Positions 24,445 to 32,468 of a stretch of DNA of 40,649 bases are shown piece by piece (within the stretch, counting starts at the first letter, position 1; every line of letters starts with the position of its first letter). Both the position numbers and the translations under genes were made by a program. The stretch covers positions 1-40,649 of the IMG/VR virus record IMGVR_UViG_3300003650_000022; one strand, written 5' to 3'. Under the pieces are notes generated by a model that saw nothing but the letters and a program-made list of their open reading frames with translations, had not been told where the DNA came from and made no database searches. The stretch comes from a virus.

Positions 24445-25244
24445 GAAAAGACTTGGCCAGCAAGTACTATTGTTCCCTCTTCACCAGTAATAGCGGTGGT
24501 GGGTGCGGTTGTTGACGCCGCAGTAATGCGACCCTTAGAGTCAACCGTGATATTGGTCAGAGTGTACGACCCCGCTGACACTGCGGTATCGGCAAGTGTT
24601 ATAGAACCCGTAGAGTTGGACGTAGCATCCCCAGACAACTTACCAAACAAATAGGTTGCTATACGAGTAACCGCAGATTTGCGAATAGTGCCAGCACCAC
24701 CGTCGTCAATAATGATTAAATCGGCATTAGTGATAGCCGCACCAATATCAACACCACCAGCGATATCAATTGACGAAATTGCTACAATAGAAGCAACCGA
24801 ATCAGGGGAAAATGCTCTTTTATCAATAATATCATTAGCGACAATTGCTTCGTTTGCCCTACGAAGAACCGCCGCAAGGACAACATCTGCTGCTGTGATT
24901 GCAGGAAAAACTGGGTTGGTAGAACTGGCAATTCCAGTAATAGTAACGATGGTTACAGCACTTGCTGCATACCGCGCAACAACAAGGTCAAACCTATTGG
25001 ACGACGCATTAGGTGACGATAGGGCATACCCACCATCTGCTGAGAGTGCATAATCAGTGCCTTCATAGGCAATTGAGCCAGAGGCAACGGCAACGGTATT
25101 ACCAGATACTGCCGTGACGGCTGCATCACTTACAACACCTTTTCGCCTATTGCCTAGTATTTCAAAGTCAATACGGTCTGGCTCTGCTTGGTCTAATGTT
25201 GACTTATCGGTGTCTGGTGCATTAGGAATTGTAAAGCCAGCCAT
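24441..25244 (-). CDS. Head fibre- or tail fibre-like protein with beta-helix features
   Basis: A 267-residue, Ala/Ser/Thr/Val-rich, low-aromatic protein. The N-terminal 'IPNAPDTDKSTLDQAEPDRI' and 'NRRKGVVSDAAVTAVSGNTV' look like a base domain. Near the C-terminus 'SYTLTNITVDSKGRITAAST' is a motif repeated in phage fibres and needles (VDSKGRIT). The protein sits with the capsid and neck genes, not with the baseplate, so a head fibre or decoration protein is at least as likely as a tail fibre. It is probably a trimeric beta-rich fibre. I found no enzyme motif. Confidence 0.55.
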   Translation of the reverse strand: MAGFTIPNAPDTDKSTLDQAEPDRIDFEILGNRRKGVVSDAAVTAVSGNTVAVASGSIAYEGTDYALSADGGYALSSPNASSNRFDLVVARYAASAVTIVTITGIASSTNPVFPAITAADVVLAAVLRRANEAIVANDIIDKRAFSPDSVASIVAISSIDIAGGVDIGAAITNADLIIIDDGGAGTIRKSAVTRIATYLFGKLSGDATSNSTGSITLADTAVSAGSYTLTNITVDSKGRITAASTTAPTTAITGEEGTIVLAGQVFS

Positions 25245-25252
25245 ATTACCTC

Positions 25253-25483
25253 TTACAGAGTATCGTAAATGTTACTATTCTTCTTTAGATAGGCATAGAG
25301 GTCTTTTGGAATATTAAAAGACTTACCATCCACAAAATTATACACCATGTTGCCGTAGTACATAGTCCAAGTTCCTTTAATACGGGCTTGAACCAAGTTG
25401 CTACCAACAGCGGGTACGGGTGTCGCAATTTCTGGAACCTCTTCAACAACAGTTTCAGCGAATTGATTTGCTTTTCTTGGCAT
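25253..25483 (-). CDS. Small head-associated hypothetical (76 aa)
   Basis: A 76-residue protein encoded just after the major capsid gene, with a 100-nt spacer containing hairpins. 'ARIKGTWTMYYGNMVYNFVDG' then 'FNIPKDLYAYLKKN' look like a small beta domain with a helical end. AAGGAG precedes the ATG. Small proteins directly downstream of capsid genes are often decoration or head-stabilising proteins; this role is an inference from position. Confidence 0.55.
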   Translation of the reverse strand: MPRKANQFAETVVEEVPEIATPVPAVGSNLVQARIKGTWTMYYGNMVYNFVDGKSFNIPKDLYAYLKKNSNIYDTL

Positions 25484-25502
25484 GTGTTTCTCCTTATATT
25501 GG

Positions 25503-25549
25503 ACCCATTAGACGGTAATGGGTGGCTACATGTTCAGTGTAACCACCCA
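25503..25549 (-). promoter_or_regulatory. Two overlapping, mutually exclusive hairpins after the capsid gene
   Basis: Hairpin A is ACCCATTA/TAATGGGT (25503-25510 with 25516-25523), perfect 8 bp with a 5-nt loop. Hairpin B is TGGGTGG/CCACCCA (25519-25525 with 25543-25549). They share bases 25519-25523, so only one can form at a time. In the minus-strand transcript B forms first and A lies nearer the next gene. They lie between the major capsid gene and the 76-residue gene. This could be an attenuator or 3'-end protector that sets the ratio of capsid to later products. Confidence 0.5.
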
Positions 25550-25583
25550 GTGCCAAATTACTACAACTTGCTTTCTAAATATC

Positions 25584-26681
25584 TTAGAAACTGTCGTCGA
25601 TTGCCCCACCCTTGGTATTGATTAGCACACGGGATTCTGCGGTAATGACACCGAAGCCCCAGATGGAGTACCACGAGAGACCGTGCTCACGACCGAAGTC
25701 AATGACACCACCGTCACGGAGTTCAACTGGCAAGGCAATTGCCTGACCGAATGCGTTGTCACCGATCATCAAGGCGCTGTATGAATCCGCTGTTGGGTCT
25801 TCGTTACCAGACTCACCAGGACTCAGGTCAACAACATCCGTTGTTGCTTGGCCCTTGAGGACCTGCGTGGTCTCAATGAACACTACGTCGTAGATACGAC
25901 CGATTTCACCGAGCATGAAGTTGCCTGGGGCTGCGTACTTGGTTACTTCAATGAATTCTGGCCAGTCACGGAGCGAGCGGCTCTGCTTTGGGTGAACGAA
26001 GCAAACGTAAGTATCGCCAAGGCGTGGGATGTTCAGGCTGGCGAGAATCTCGACAGCATCTTTGATTGTGGCTGGGGACATATAGCCAGGAGCCGAAGCC
26101 GAACCCGCTGCTGAGTACTCGTACGGAGCAATGGAACCACGTGTGGAACCATTTGTCTTACGACCGAAGACTACTGATGGGGCTACAGGAGTGCCGCCGC
26201 CAAATGGTACACCAGTGGAGTACAGCGTGTTACGCGCTTGGATGTCCATGGACTGTGCCATGTGACGACCGAGCAAACGGCTGGACGAAGCCATCACGTC
26301 ATCGAACGAAGCGTTCAAGAGAAGTTCAGTTACTGCAACTGCCTTACCCTGTTCCTTAACGGTAATGGAAATCTGTGAAGCGGACAGAGCAGTTGGCTCC
26401 ATACGTACACCTTCAGTCAACTCAGCGCCTGTGTCATTTGACACCTCTAGGTTGGTGTAACGCATAAAGTTAACGGTGAGACCTGGCATGACACCAAGTT
26501 CTGTCTTCTTTACGGCAAATTGCTCAAAGCGGAGAATTGGCATAGCCTGAAACAAAATCTCTTTTGACCAAATAGTTTGAATTGCTGGAGAGAGTGTTGA
26601 ATCACTTGAGTAACCTGTGGTCGTGATTGAACCAAGACTTGCTCCTGTAATTGCTCCACCTGCTGGGCCTGGGATTGCCAT
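25584..26681 (-). CDS. Major capsid protein, N4-gp56 family type
   Basis: A 365-residue capsid protein. The central pattern 'RFEQFAVKKTELGVMPGLTV' then 'FMRYTNLEVSNDTGAELTEG' and 'ISITVKEQGKAVAVTELLLNA' is that of N4-gp56-type major capsid proteins, which have an HK97-like fold. Later 'YVCFVHPKQSRSLRDWPEF' and 'YSALMIGDNAFGQAIALP' also fit. No cleavage site or prohead protease is obvious, so it probably assembles on the separate scaffold encoded upstream. It has GGAGGAA before its ATG. A short hairpin (26723-26735) lies in the spacer. Confidence 0.88.
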   Translation of the reverse strand: MAIPGPAGGAITGASLGSITTTGYSSDSTLSPAIQTIWSKEILFQAMPILRFEQFAVKKTELGVMPGLTVNFMRYTNLEVSNDTGAELTEGVRMEPTALSASQISITVKEQGKAVAVTELLLNASFDDVMASSSRLLGRHMAQSMDIQARNTLYSTGVPFGGGTPVAPSVVFGRKTNGSTRGSIAPYEYSAAGSASAPGYMSPATIKDAVEILASLNIPRLGDTYVCFVHPKQSRSLRDWPEFIEVTKYAAPGNFMLGEIGRIYDVVFIETTQVLKGQATTDVVDLSPGESGNEDPTADSYSALMIGDNAFGQAIALPVELRDGGVIDFGREHGLSWYSIWGFGVITAESRVLINTKGGAIDDSF

Positions 26682-26722
26682 AAATGTATTCCTCCATGGG
26701 AACTAGTTAATTGTTATGTAAT

Positions 26723-26735
26723 AGTCTAGCAGACT
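26723..26735 (-). promoter_or_regulatory. Short hairpin between scaffold and capsid genes
   Basis: AGTCT (26723-26727) and AGACT (26731-26735) form a 5-bp stem with a 3-nt loop immediately after the scaffold stop. No clear U-tract follows, so it is a weak terminator or an mRNA-processing or stability element that could raise capsid expression relative to scaffold. Confidence 0.3.
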
Positions 26736-27533
26736 TTAAAAACGCCCTCTAGATGTTTTCGCATTCAATAGCCTGTCACGCATTTTGGTGTACTGTTCCA
26801 TGGACATATTACGGATATCTTCCGCACTCAACGTTTGCTGCTCCATTTGGGTCTCCATTGGCCCAACAGGTGGGGCTGTTACACCGACACCCTTTATGCG
26901 CTGCTGCGTTCCCGCAGTAGCACGTTGGACACTTTCTAATATAGCAGAACTAGCGACCTTAAACCGACTAATGGAGGACTCAACCTCTTCCAGGGTATTA
27001 CCAGAAATCATCCCTAAAAGTTCTGGAATGATGGATTCCTGCTCTTCTTGCATACGGCGACCAATGTACGTCTGTAGTTCCTGGTGCGCCCGCTCCTTTT
27101 CAAGGAGTGCTGCCTGTGCTTGGCGGTCTTTATCAATCTCTTCCAAACGCCCACGCCACTCGCTTTCAACGGTATTGAGCCTTGCGGTGAAGTCAGTCTC
27201 TTGCTTTAAGAGCAGTTCCTTTGCAGAAAGTTCTTCAAATTCACGCTGTTTGAGAAGTTTGGCTTCTTTTTTAGCACTCTCTTCGGCCTGCTTAATGACA
27301 ACATCCCGCTCTTGCTGAAGAACAGCAAGTTGTTCCTCAAGGCCTTTTACACGTAGGTCAGAGTTTTCAATACGACCGTACATCTTGTCTTTTTCTTGTT
27401 GGCGGGCTTTTTCAATCTCTTCCTCAGAAAAGACCCTTGGCTTAGGACCACGGGTAAGGCTTTCAGCCTCAGCCTCAAATGCCTCAATCGCTATTGCAGG
27501 AATAGTAACTTCGTCAGTACCTTGCTTTGCCAT
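26736..27533 (-). CDS. Capsid scaffold protein
   Basis: A 265-residue, highly charged, helical protein between portal and capsid genes, where the scaffold gene usually lies. Residues about 40-155 are rich in Glu/Lys/Gln/Arg with heptad-like spacing ('EEIEKARQQEKDKMYGRIEN', 'AKKEAKLLKQREFEELSAKE'), so a long coiled coil. The C-terminus is basic ('TKMRDRLLNAKTSRGRF'), which fits a capsid-binding end. No protease motif is visible, so it is a pure scaffold, not a protease-scaffold fusion. Confidence 0.75.
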   Translation of the reverse strand: MAKQGTDEVTIPAIAIEAFEAEAESLTRGPKPRVFSEEEIEKARQQEKDKMYGRIENSDLRVKGLEEQLAVLQQERDVVIKQAEESAKKEAKLLKQREFEELSAKELLLKQETDFTARLNTVESEWRGRLEEIDKDRQAQAALLEKERAHQELQTYIGRRMQEEQESIIPELLGMISGNTLEEVESSISRFKVASSAILESVQRATAGTQQRIKGVGVTAPPVGPMETQMEQQTLSAEDIRNMSMEQYTKMRDRLLNAKTSRGRF

Positions 27534-27582
27534 AATATTACCTCGTTAGTTTGGCGGATAATTACTTATTTAATGTGACGTA

Positions 27583-29268
27583 TTATTCTTGATCGGGCTG
27601 ACGACGCTGAGCGAACTTAGCGCCATAAGCCTTACTTACTAATTGATTCATTAACTCCGATTCTACAGGGTTTACACCTACTCCAGGCATAATTCCTCCA
27701 GAACCTTGACCCCCTGATGATACATCAGAACCTCCCGCCGAAGCAGGTTGCGGTCCACCCTCACCAGGAATCATACCAGTGGCCAACATAATAGCCGCTT
27801 GGATTTGTGCCCGAACCATGTCCAAAGACCCTTGGTCAATGGCATCATCCATAAGTTCTTCAAAGATTTCTTCCATTTTCTCATTTGGAAACTCTTCCCC
27901 AAGAGTGCGCAGGGCACCACGCTTAGACTCTAAACCAAGAGCCATTTTAGCCTGAACCTCATTAAGTTTGATTAAGACATCAACAGGCAATGGGTCAGGC
28001 CAATGAACTGACGTTTTATAAGTTACGGGGTCTGCTGGGTCTAACTTAAGCAGGTTCCCTGGCTCTGGTCTTGCGGAATTGCCTTCACTATACGTCAACA
28101 TTTCTGGACGGAATATTGCGGCGGTGCGAATAATTAGTTCATTGATTAACTCTAAACCTTTATTAAAATGTATCTTCTTCATGGCATAACGGTTCATCAA
28201 AGGCTGGTATTGAATGGCCAAGGCTACGCCAGAAGTATTAGAAATTGGCTGCATTTGACCAAGGGCAGATTCAGGGATACCTGTAATCTCATGCATAGTC
28301 CGTTTAAGGAATTGCACGTACTCCATAGCGCCAGCCATTTCACCACTTGATTCCAAGTTAAAGACGGACGCATCTTTAGGTAATCCAGCCCAAACCTTCT
28401 TAGGGCCACGCTCTAGTTGACTGGCTTTAGCACCAGTAATGATGGTAACTGGGGCGGCATGATAATTGATAATGTCAGATACTTCTGCCATTTTCTCATT
28501 AAGTTCACGGTTTAGGGGAATGATGTCCCAAATATCAGATTGTCCCCAAGGGGAAGAAGATATAGTCACGTTGGGAATATGTACAATCGGAACCATTCCA
28601 ACTGGGTTTGGATACTGGTCAATTAACTCATCATTAATAAACTGCTCTACCGTTTCATCGGAGAGTATCTCAGTAAACGTATACACTTGACGAGTTCCTT
28701 CAGGTGATGTTCCCCAAAACCTATACTTTAGTTTAAACCTAAGTAAACGGTCTCTATCATGGGGGTGATATTCTGGAAAGCAGTGTGCTGGGTTTAGGGG
28801 GATTACACGAATACGTCCCTCTTTGGTAATACCAATGCCATCAACATAGGGGTCCTCATAAGCAACCTTTACAAAACAGTCACCCGTCACACCAGCAAGT
28901 TGACCCATTTGCCACAATACAAAGTGTTTGTTGTTGTGACCGTCCCAAACGTCACTAAGTAGGTGTGGAATAATCGCATTGTTTTGCTCTGGAACCTTAA
29001 ACTGGACTCCCTTACCAAAGCAGAAGTTAGTGATGTAGTCCGACATAGCACGGACATAGTTCATGTAGAACTGTGATTCGCCCATTTCGCGGCGATATGA
29101 CCAGTGATGACCCAAGTACCATGCCCACGCCGCAGAGTAGCGGTTTAGACGTGGACCGTGAACCTCAAACTCTTCGTCGGCTAATTCAACTAGACCTAAC
29201 GGTGAAATCGCAACAGTTAAGTCGCTAGAAGCGGCTCTGTAAGAGGGAGACCAAAAATCAATTGGCAT
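27583..29268 (-). CDS. Portal protein
   Basis: A 561-residue protein that fits phage portals: 'YNSYVR'-like 'NYVRAMSDYITNFCFGKGVQFKVP', then 'FVLWQMGQLAGVTGDCFVKVAY', and 'ITGIPESALGQMQPISNTSGVAL'. The central region also has 'WSYRREMGESQFY'. The C-terminal 60 residues are Gly/Ser/Pro-rich and probably flexible. A portal forms the ring through which DNA is packed by the terminase. It is followed by the scaffold and capsid genes and preceded by a small membrane protein gene. The start ATG 29268 has a plausible ribosome-binding site. Confidence 0.88.
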   Translation of the reverse strand: MPIDFWSPSYRAASSDLTVAISPLGLVELADEEFEVHGPRLNRYSAAWAWYLGHHWSYRREMGESQFYMNYVRAMSDYITNFCFGKGVQFKVPEQNNAIIPHLLSDVWDGHNNKHFVLWQMGQLAGVTGDCFVKVAYEDPYVDGIGITKEGRIRVIPLNPAHCFPEYHPHDRDRLLRFKLKYRFWGTSPEGTRQVYTFTEILSDETVEQFINDELIDQYPNPVGMVPIVHIPNVTISSSPWGQSDIWDIIPLNRELNEKMAEVSDIINYHAAPVTIITGAKASQLERGPKKVWAGLPKDASVFNLESSGEMAGAMEYVQFLKRTMHEITGIPESALGQMQPISNTSGVALAIQYQPLMNRYAMKKIHFNKGLELINELIIRTAAIFRPEMLTYSEGNSARPEPGNLLKLDPADPVTYKTSVHWPDPLPVDVLIKLNEVQAKMALGLESKRGALRTLGEEFPNEKMEEIFEELMDDAIDQGSLDMVRAQIQAAIMLATGMIPGEGGPQPASAGGSDVSSGGQGSGGIMPGVGVNPVESELMNQLVSKAYGAKFAQRRQPDQE

Positions 29269-29307
29269 TAGTTAGTCCTTATCAAGATAAAGGGGATTGA
29301 TAAGATA

Positions 29308-29568
29308 CTACTTCTTTTTTGCAGATGCCTTTTTTGCAGGTGACTTAGTGATACTTACATTAAGTGGTTTGCGACCCTTGTCACCAAAGAATGCGGCAAC
29401 TTCTGGGTCACCAATCTTTGTTGAAGCCCACGCAAGGCCTGCGGCAAGAAGTGGCATAGACATGGCGAGGAGTGCTGGGTCAACATTGTACTTGATGCCC
29501 AAGTATGTGACAATGCCTAAAACACCGCCCTTGGTTGCTTGATCTGTTGTCTGGTTTGCTGTAGCCAT
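29308..29568 (-). CDS. Small membrane protein, holin-like
   Basis: An 86-residue protein with one hydrophobic segment of about 30 residues (VLGIVTYLGIKYNVDPALLA and MSMPLLAAGLAWAST, about residues 16-50) that may form one or two membrane passes. It has a strongly basic C-terminus ('SITKSPAKKASAKKK'). Small, basic-tailed membrane proteins are typical of class II holins, but it is separated from the endolysin at 31.7 kb and lies before the portal, so a membrane structural role is also possible. Confidence 0.55.
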   Translation of the reverse strand: MATANQTTDQATKGGVLGIVTYLGIKYNVDPALLAMSMPLLAAGLAWASTKIGDPEVAAFFGDKGRKPLNVSITKSPAKKASAKKK

Positions 29569-29597
29569 TGAAACGTCCTTTGATTGTTGGATACTCG

Positions 29598-29616
29598 ATT
29601 ATATCCTATAATTATA
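29598..29616 (-). promoter_or_regulatory. Two TATAAT boxes upstream of the holin-like and portal genes
   Basis: Two perfect TATAAT hexamers on the minus strand (29616-29611 and 29603-29598) lie in the short gap between the HslV-like and small membrane genes. Either could be a -10 element; no good -35 (TTGACA) was seen at the expected spacing. A GGATA/TATCC hairpin also lies there. This is a weak promoter or terminator candidate. Confidence 0.25.
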
Positions 29617-30220
29617 CAGGCTTAGCGGGTTTCTTGTTTCCATCTCGGGCCTGGACGAAAGTATGGAAGGGCGCACCCGTACCGCCGTCGTACTTGGCAC
29701 TGATGTTTAATGCCTTAAGTAGGGCCTGTTTGGCTGTATGTGGTGTCATTTCCTTTTTGGAACATACTGCCTCCAGCGCGGCTATGCCATACGCTTGTCC
29801 TGAACCTAGTGCGTATATCCCGCTTACATCCTCTTCTGTCCCGTAGTCATTATCTATCTGGTAGATTGTGCCATTCGCCAACACCAGCGCTTCTATAGAC
29901 GAGTATGCTGGGTTGTCTTCATATGCTGAGAGACTTGAACCGCCCATCTCCAGACATGTTCTATAAACTGGGATGAATTGCGACACCATGAACCTGGTCA
30001 GACCAATACCTGACAGTTTAACTGGTAGCACTGGTGGTGCAAACACATGCTGGATTAAATTAATACCACGGGTGTCCCCCGCCATCCCTATCAGGTAGCG
30101 ACCAACGGAAACAACTTTGGGTTGACTCTGTTTCCCCAAACGGTCGTAACCATCCACCCACCGTGAGTCAGCGCCTATAACCGCGAAACCGTCTCCTTGG
30201 ATAGCAAGGATAGTGGTCAT
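29612..30220 (-). CDS. HslV/proteasome-beta-like threonine peptidase (Ntn hydrolase)
   Basis: A 202-residue protein that looks like an HslV or proteasome beta subunit. The sequence begins MTTILAIQ..., so removal of Met would leave Thr as the N-terminal nucleophile. D18 in 'VIGADSR' and K35 in 'QPKVVSVG' are at HslV-like spacing (residues 17 and 34 after Met removal), and 'YALGSGQAYG' (S140) matches the conserved GSG. The remaining beta-alpha pattern ('IEALVLANGTIYQID') fits the family. Such proteins form compartment peptidases with ATPase partners; no partner is encoded here. The start overlaps the upstream gene's stop as ATGA. It lies in the late (head) region. A role in capsid or host-protein proteolysis is inferred. 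Confidence 0.75.
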   Translation of the reverse strand: MTTILAIQGDGFAVIGADSRWVDGYDRLGKQSQPKVVSVGRYLIGMAGDTRGINLIQHVFAPPVLPVKLSGIGLTRFMVSQFIPVYRTCLEMGGSSLSAYEDNPAYSSIEALVLANGTIYQIDNDYGTEEDVSGIYALGSGQAYGIAALEAVCSKKEMTPHTAKQALLKALNISAKYDGGTGAPFHTFVQARDGNKKPAKPV

Positions 30221-31377
30221 CCCTTTGCCGTGTATTCTTTGCCATTGTACATAGCCCAGCCGTTGTAGATGGGTGTCACGTCATAACTAAACCTATGAGC
30301 ATCTGTGTCTTCATAGGTGACCACCCCAACCCCCTGTTGCCAGTTCTCATAACGAGTCAGTGGTCGTCCGTCTAAGTCAACACCCCCGCGTGTTGACGGA
30401 ATAGCCCCATCAATCCTAGCAAGACACCCTGGGGATGCTGCCATGATTGTGCGAGGACCATCAAAGTCCTCACGTGTTTTAAAGGCTGTCTCAATCCTAT
30501 GAATGTGCCCATAGATAACACTTGTCTTCTCATTGTTGAGATAGATGTGGGCGGTAGAACCAGAGGATTTAACTCGATCACCGTGAATGATTCTAAGTCT
30601 CTCGTTAATCCAGTAATCAGCGGCAGGATATCCTGGGCGATATTCCACACCAAAATCTTCCATCCTGCAAAGATATGGGACACTCAGAACTGGCCAAGAG
30701 TCTGGAGTGTTTCCTTTACGCAAGCCATAGGCGGCTCCTGCGTTTACCAGCAAGTACTTTGGCATTCTTTCTTCGTGGTTTCCAGCAAGCCAAATTATCT
30801 CTGCGTGAGGTGCTGCTGCCCGCATCTCAGCACAGAACAATGTGGCTCTGTCAATGGATGCCTGCGTTGTTTGGGCAAAGGCAGGATACAACAGATACTT
30901 TCCCATTTCTGGAAGGTCTAGATTATCCCCTACGCAAACAATTACACCTGGTTTAATATCCTCAATCATCTTTAGGCAAATCTGAATTGCGCCCTCGTCA
31001 TGTGTTGGTTCCAATTGACCGTCACGTCCTCGGTAATAACCAATCTGAATATCTGGTACTACAACACACGTTTTAAACGTAGATGCTTTTTTTGAAGTTG
31101 CTTTGATAGCGGGAAGTTTTATTGCAGGACCTTGGTGAATAACAGGCCATTCTGGACCCGTTTCCCATTTAGGAGAAAACTGGATTGCAGACAAGTCATG
31201 TATTGTTGCTTCACCAGTCTCATTATCTTTAGTCAATGATTGGTATAGCGAGACACGCTTAATGTCACCTATTTGATTTATGTCTATGTTCTTCCTGTCG
31301 AGCAACTCAACTAGTTGCCCTAAAAACTTAGACTTATTTTGGGTAGTATTTTGCAGGTCATTCACCAGATTCTTCAC
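30217..31377 (-). CDS. Calcineurin-like metallophosphoesterase
   Basis: A 386-residue protein with the motifs of metallophosphoesterases: 'VVPDIQIG' (D109, where the usual DxH has Gln), 'VCVGDNLD' (D151, N152), 'WLAGNHEER' (N200, H201), 'IIHGDR' (H265) and 'IYGHIHRIE' (H291, H293). Only the first motif lacks its usual His. The substrate is not readable; phage members act on DNA ends, nucleotides or proteins. It starts at GTG 31377 with GGAG at about 7 nt, overlaps the preceding gene by 20 nt and the HslV-like gene by 4 nt. It is the upstream partner in a four-gene late cluster. Confidence 0.85.
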   Translation of the reverse strand: MKNLVNDLQNTTQNKSKFLGQLVELLDRKNIDINQIGDIKRVSLYQSLTKDNETGEATIHDLSAIQFSPKWETGPEWPVIHQGPAIKLPAIKATSKKASTFKTCVVVPDIQIGYYRGRDGQLEPTHDEGAIQICLKMIEDIKPGVIVCVGDNLDLPEMGKYLLYPAFAQTTQASIDRATLFCAEMRAAAPHAEIIWLAGNHEERMPKYLLVNAGAAYGLRKGNTPDSWPVLSVPYLCRMEDFGVEYRPGYPAADYWINERLRIIHGDRVKSSGSTAHIYLNNEKTSVIYGHIHRIETAFKTREDFDGPRTIMAASPGCLARIDGAIPSTRGGVDLDGRPLTRYENWQQGVGVVTYEDTDAHRFSYDVTPIYNGWAMYNGKEYTAKG

Positions 31378-31642
31378 AGTAACACTCCTTGTTAATATGC
31401 CTTTGGATTGTGCTCACACTCATCAAGTACCCATTTTTTCGTAACACTTTAGAAAGCCAAACAGAACTGTAAACTTTACATTTACCTTGGGCGTCCGATT
31501 CGCGCACTAGCACAATTGCTTTTAGAAGTGCCTCTTGTTCATCATCGGGAAGTCCACGAAGAGTTCTTCCAAATTTACACTGGGCTTTTATCGCTTCTTT
31601 TTCTGGATTAATTAAGTCAAGTACTAGTGATGATTTTGACAA
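31358..31642 (-). CDS. Small helix-turn-helix-like protein (TTG start)
   Basis: A 94-residue protein starting at TTG 31642 with GGAG 6 nt upstream. Its C-terminal 'VYSSVWLSKVLRKNGYLMSV' then 'STIQRHINKECYC' looks like a helix-turn-helix with a two-cysteine end. The middle 'GLPDDEQEALLKAIV' is helical. In some actinophages a short protein of this kind lies near the terminase genes, and it may be a DNA-binding regulator. I cannot assign it further. Confidence 0.5.
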   Translation of the reverse strand: MSKSSLVLDLINPEKEAIKAQCKFGRTLRGLPDDEQEALLKAIVLVRESDAQGKCKVYSSVWLSKVLRKNGYLMSVSTIQRHINKECYCEESGE

Positions 31643-31700
31643 GTTCTACTCCAATTGTTGTGTGCCCTTACTGTAGCCTACAGATTGTAAGCATACCACC

Positions 31701-32237
31701 TTACCCCGAAAAGGCTGCTACCGCTACGGGTAAACTATCTCCACAAACGTAGCGTATATGCCACGGTTCGGAAGGGACAACCTCCCATGAAAATCCAAAT
31801 TCCTTTACATTAGCGATTAGCCAAGCAAGCCTTTTGGGTTCCGAAGCGGAATGGACATCAACAGCAATACCAAGATTATGTTGGCTCTTTCCTGGGGTGG
31901 CTAACATAGCCATGCCTTTTTTTAGATACCAAGTTTTTCCTTCAAATGATTTGGTGCTTGTTCCTGCAATCGGTTCCAGTACGTAGCGCTGTTTAAAGCC
32001 CGCCAGTTGTGCTGCGTAACTGCGATAGCAGTCGCCTGATGACGTGGGTTTGAGTATAATTCCTTCTGATTTGGCTTTGGCAACCATTGCTGCCCATGCT
32101 TGAGCGGCAATGTGGTGGAGTCTTCCTCCGCCAACAGCGGGGACGAGGAGATGTTCAGGCAATTTTCCAGGGATAACTCCTTTCAGGTCAGAGGGTAGTT
32201 TAACAGGAACAATATAATCCCAAGCAACCTTTGGCAT
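31701..32237 (-). CDS. Endolysin, M15 (VanY-type) D-Ala-D-Ala carboxypeptidase
   Basis: A 178-residue peptidase with the M15B zinc motif SxHxxGxAxD: 'KSQHNLGIAVD' gives H120 and D127, and the ExxH motif 'EPWH' gives E157 and H160. This is the layout of VanY/L-alanyl-D-glutamate or D-Ala-D-Ala peptidases used as phage endolysins. No signal peptide is visible, so export would need the holin encoded next to it at 32241. It cleaves the peptide part of peptidoglycan. A related domain is present in the tape measure protein. Confidence 0.88.
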   Translation of the reverse strand: MPKVAWDYIVPVKLPSDLKGVIPGKLPEHLLVPAVGGGRLHHIAAQAWAAMVAKAKSEGIILKPTSSGDCYRSYAAQLAGFKQRYVLEPIAGTSTKSFEGKTWYLKKGMAMLATPGKSQHNLGIAVDVHSASEPKRLAWLIANVKEFGFSWEVVPSEPWHIRYVCGDSLPVAVAAFSG

Positions 32238-32240
32238 AAT

Positions 32241-32468
32241 TTACTTCTTTCCTTTTACGTGCCAATCTATATGGCCATTTAGTCTATCGCTTATTTTAGT
32301 AAGTTCAACTCCATGACTTTTTAGTTCTTCCATAACACGACCATGGTCTTCGTGGTTCTCAGTTCTGAATACCTTCCACTCCATACGCAGATTAACAGCA
32401 AGCCATCCAATACCACCCAGTACTGGCGTAGCAACGGCGGCGATAATGGCGGCGATTTCAGGACTCAT
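32241..32468 (-). CDS. Holin-like protein with one transmembrane segment
   Basis: A 75-residue protein with one N-terminal transmembrane segment (about 2-27, 'AAIIAAVATPVLGGIGWLAV') followed by a charged amphipathic helix ('HEDHGRVMEELKSHGVELTK') and a basic end. It is encoded immediately upstream of the endolysin gene. Its size, topology and neighbour are typical of a class III holin, or of the DUF2746-type proteins that actinophages carry in the lysis cassette. I infer membrane permeabilisation. Confidence 0.65.
   Translation of the reverse strand: MSPEIAAIIAAVATPVLGGIGWLAVNLRMEWKVFRTENHEDHGRVMEELKSHGVELTKISDRLNGHIDWHVKGKK

Noticed and set aside
26785-27318. 177-codon + strand frame, Ser/Cys-rich
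   Set aside because: It is antisense to the coiled-coil scaffold gene; long open mirrors of charged helices are expected.
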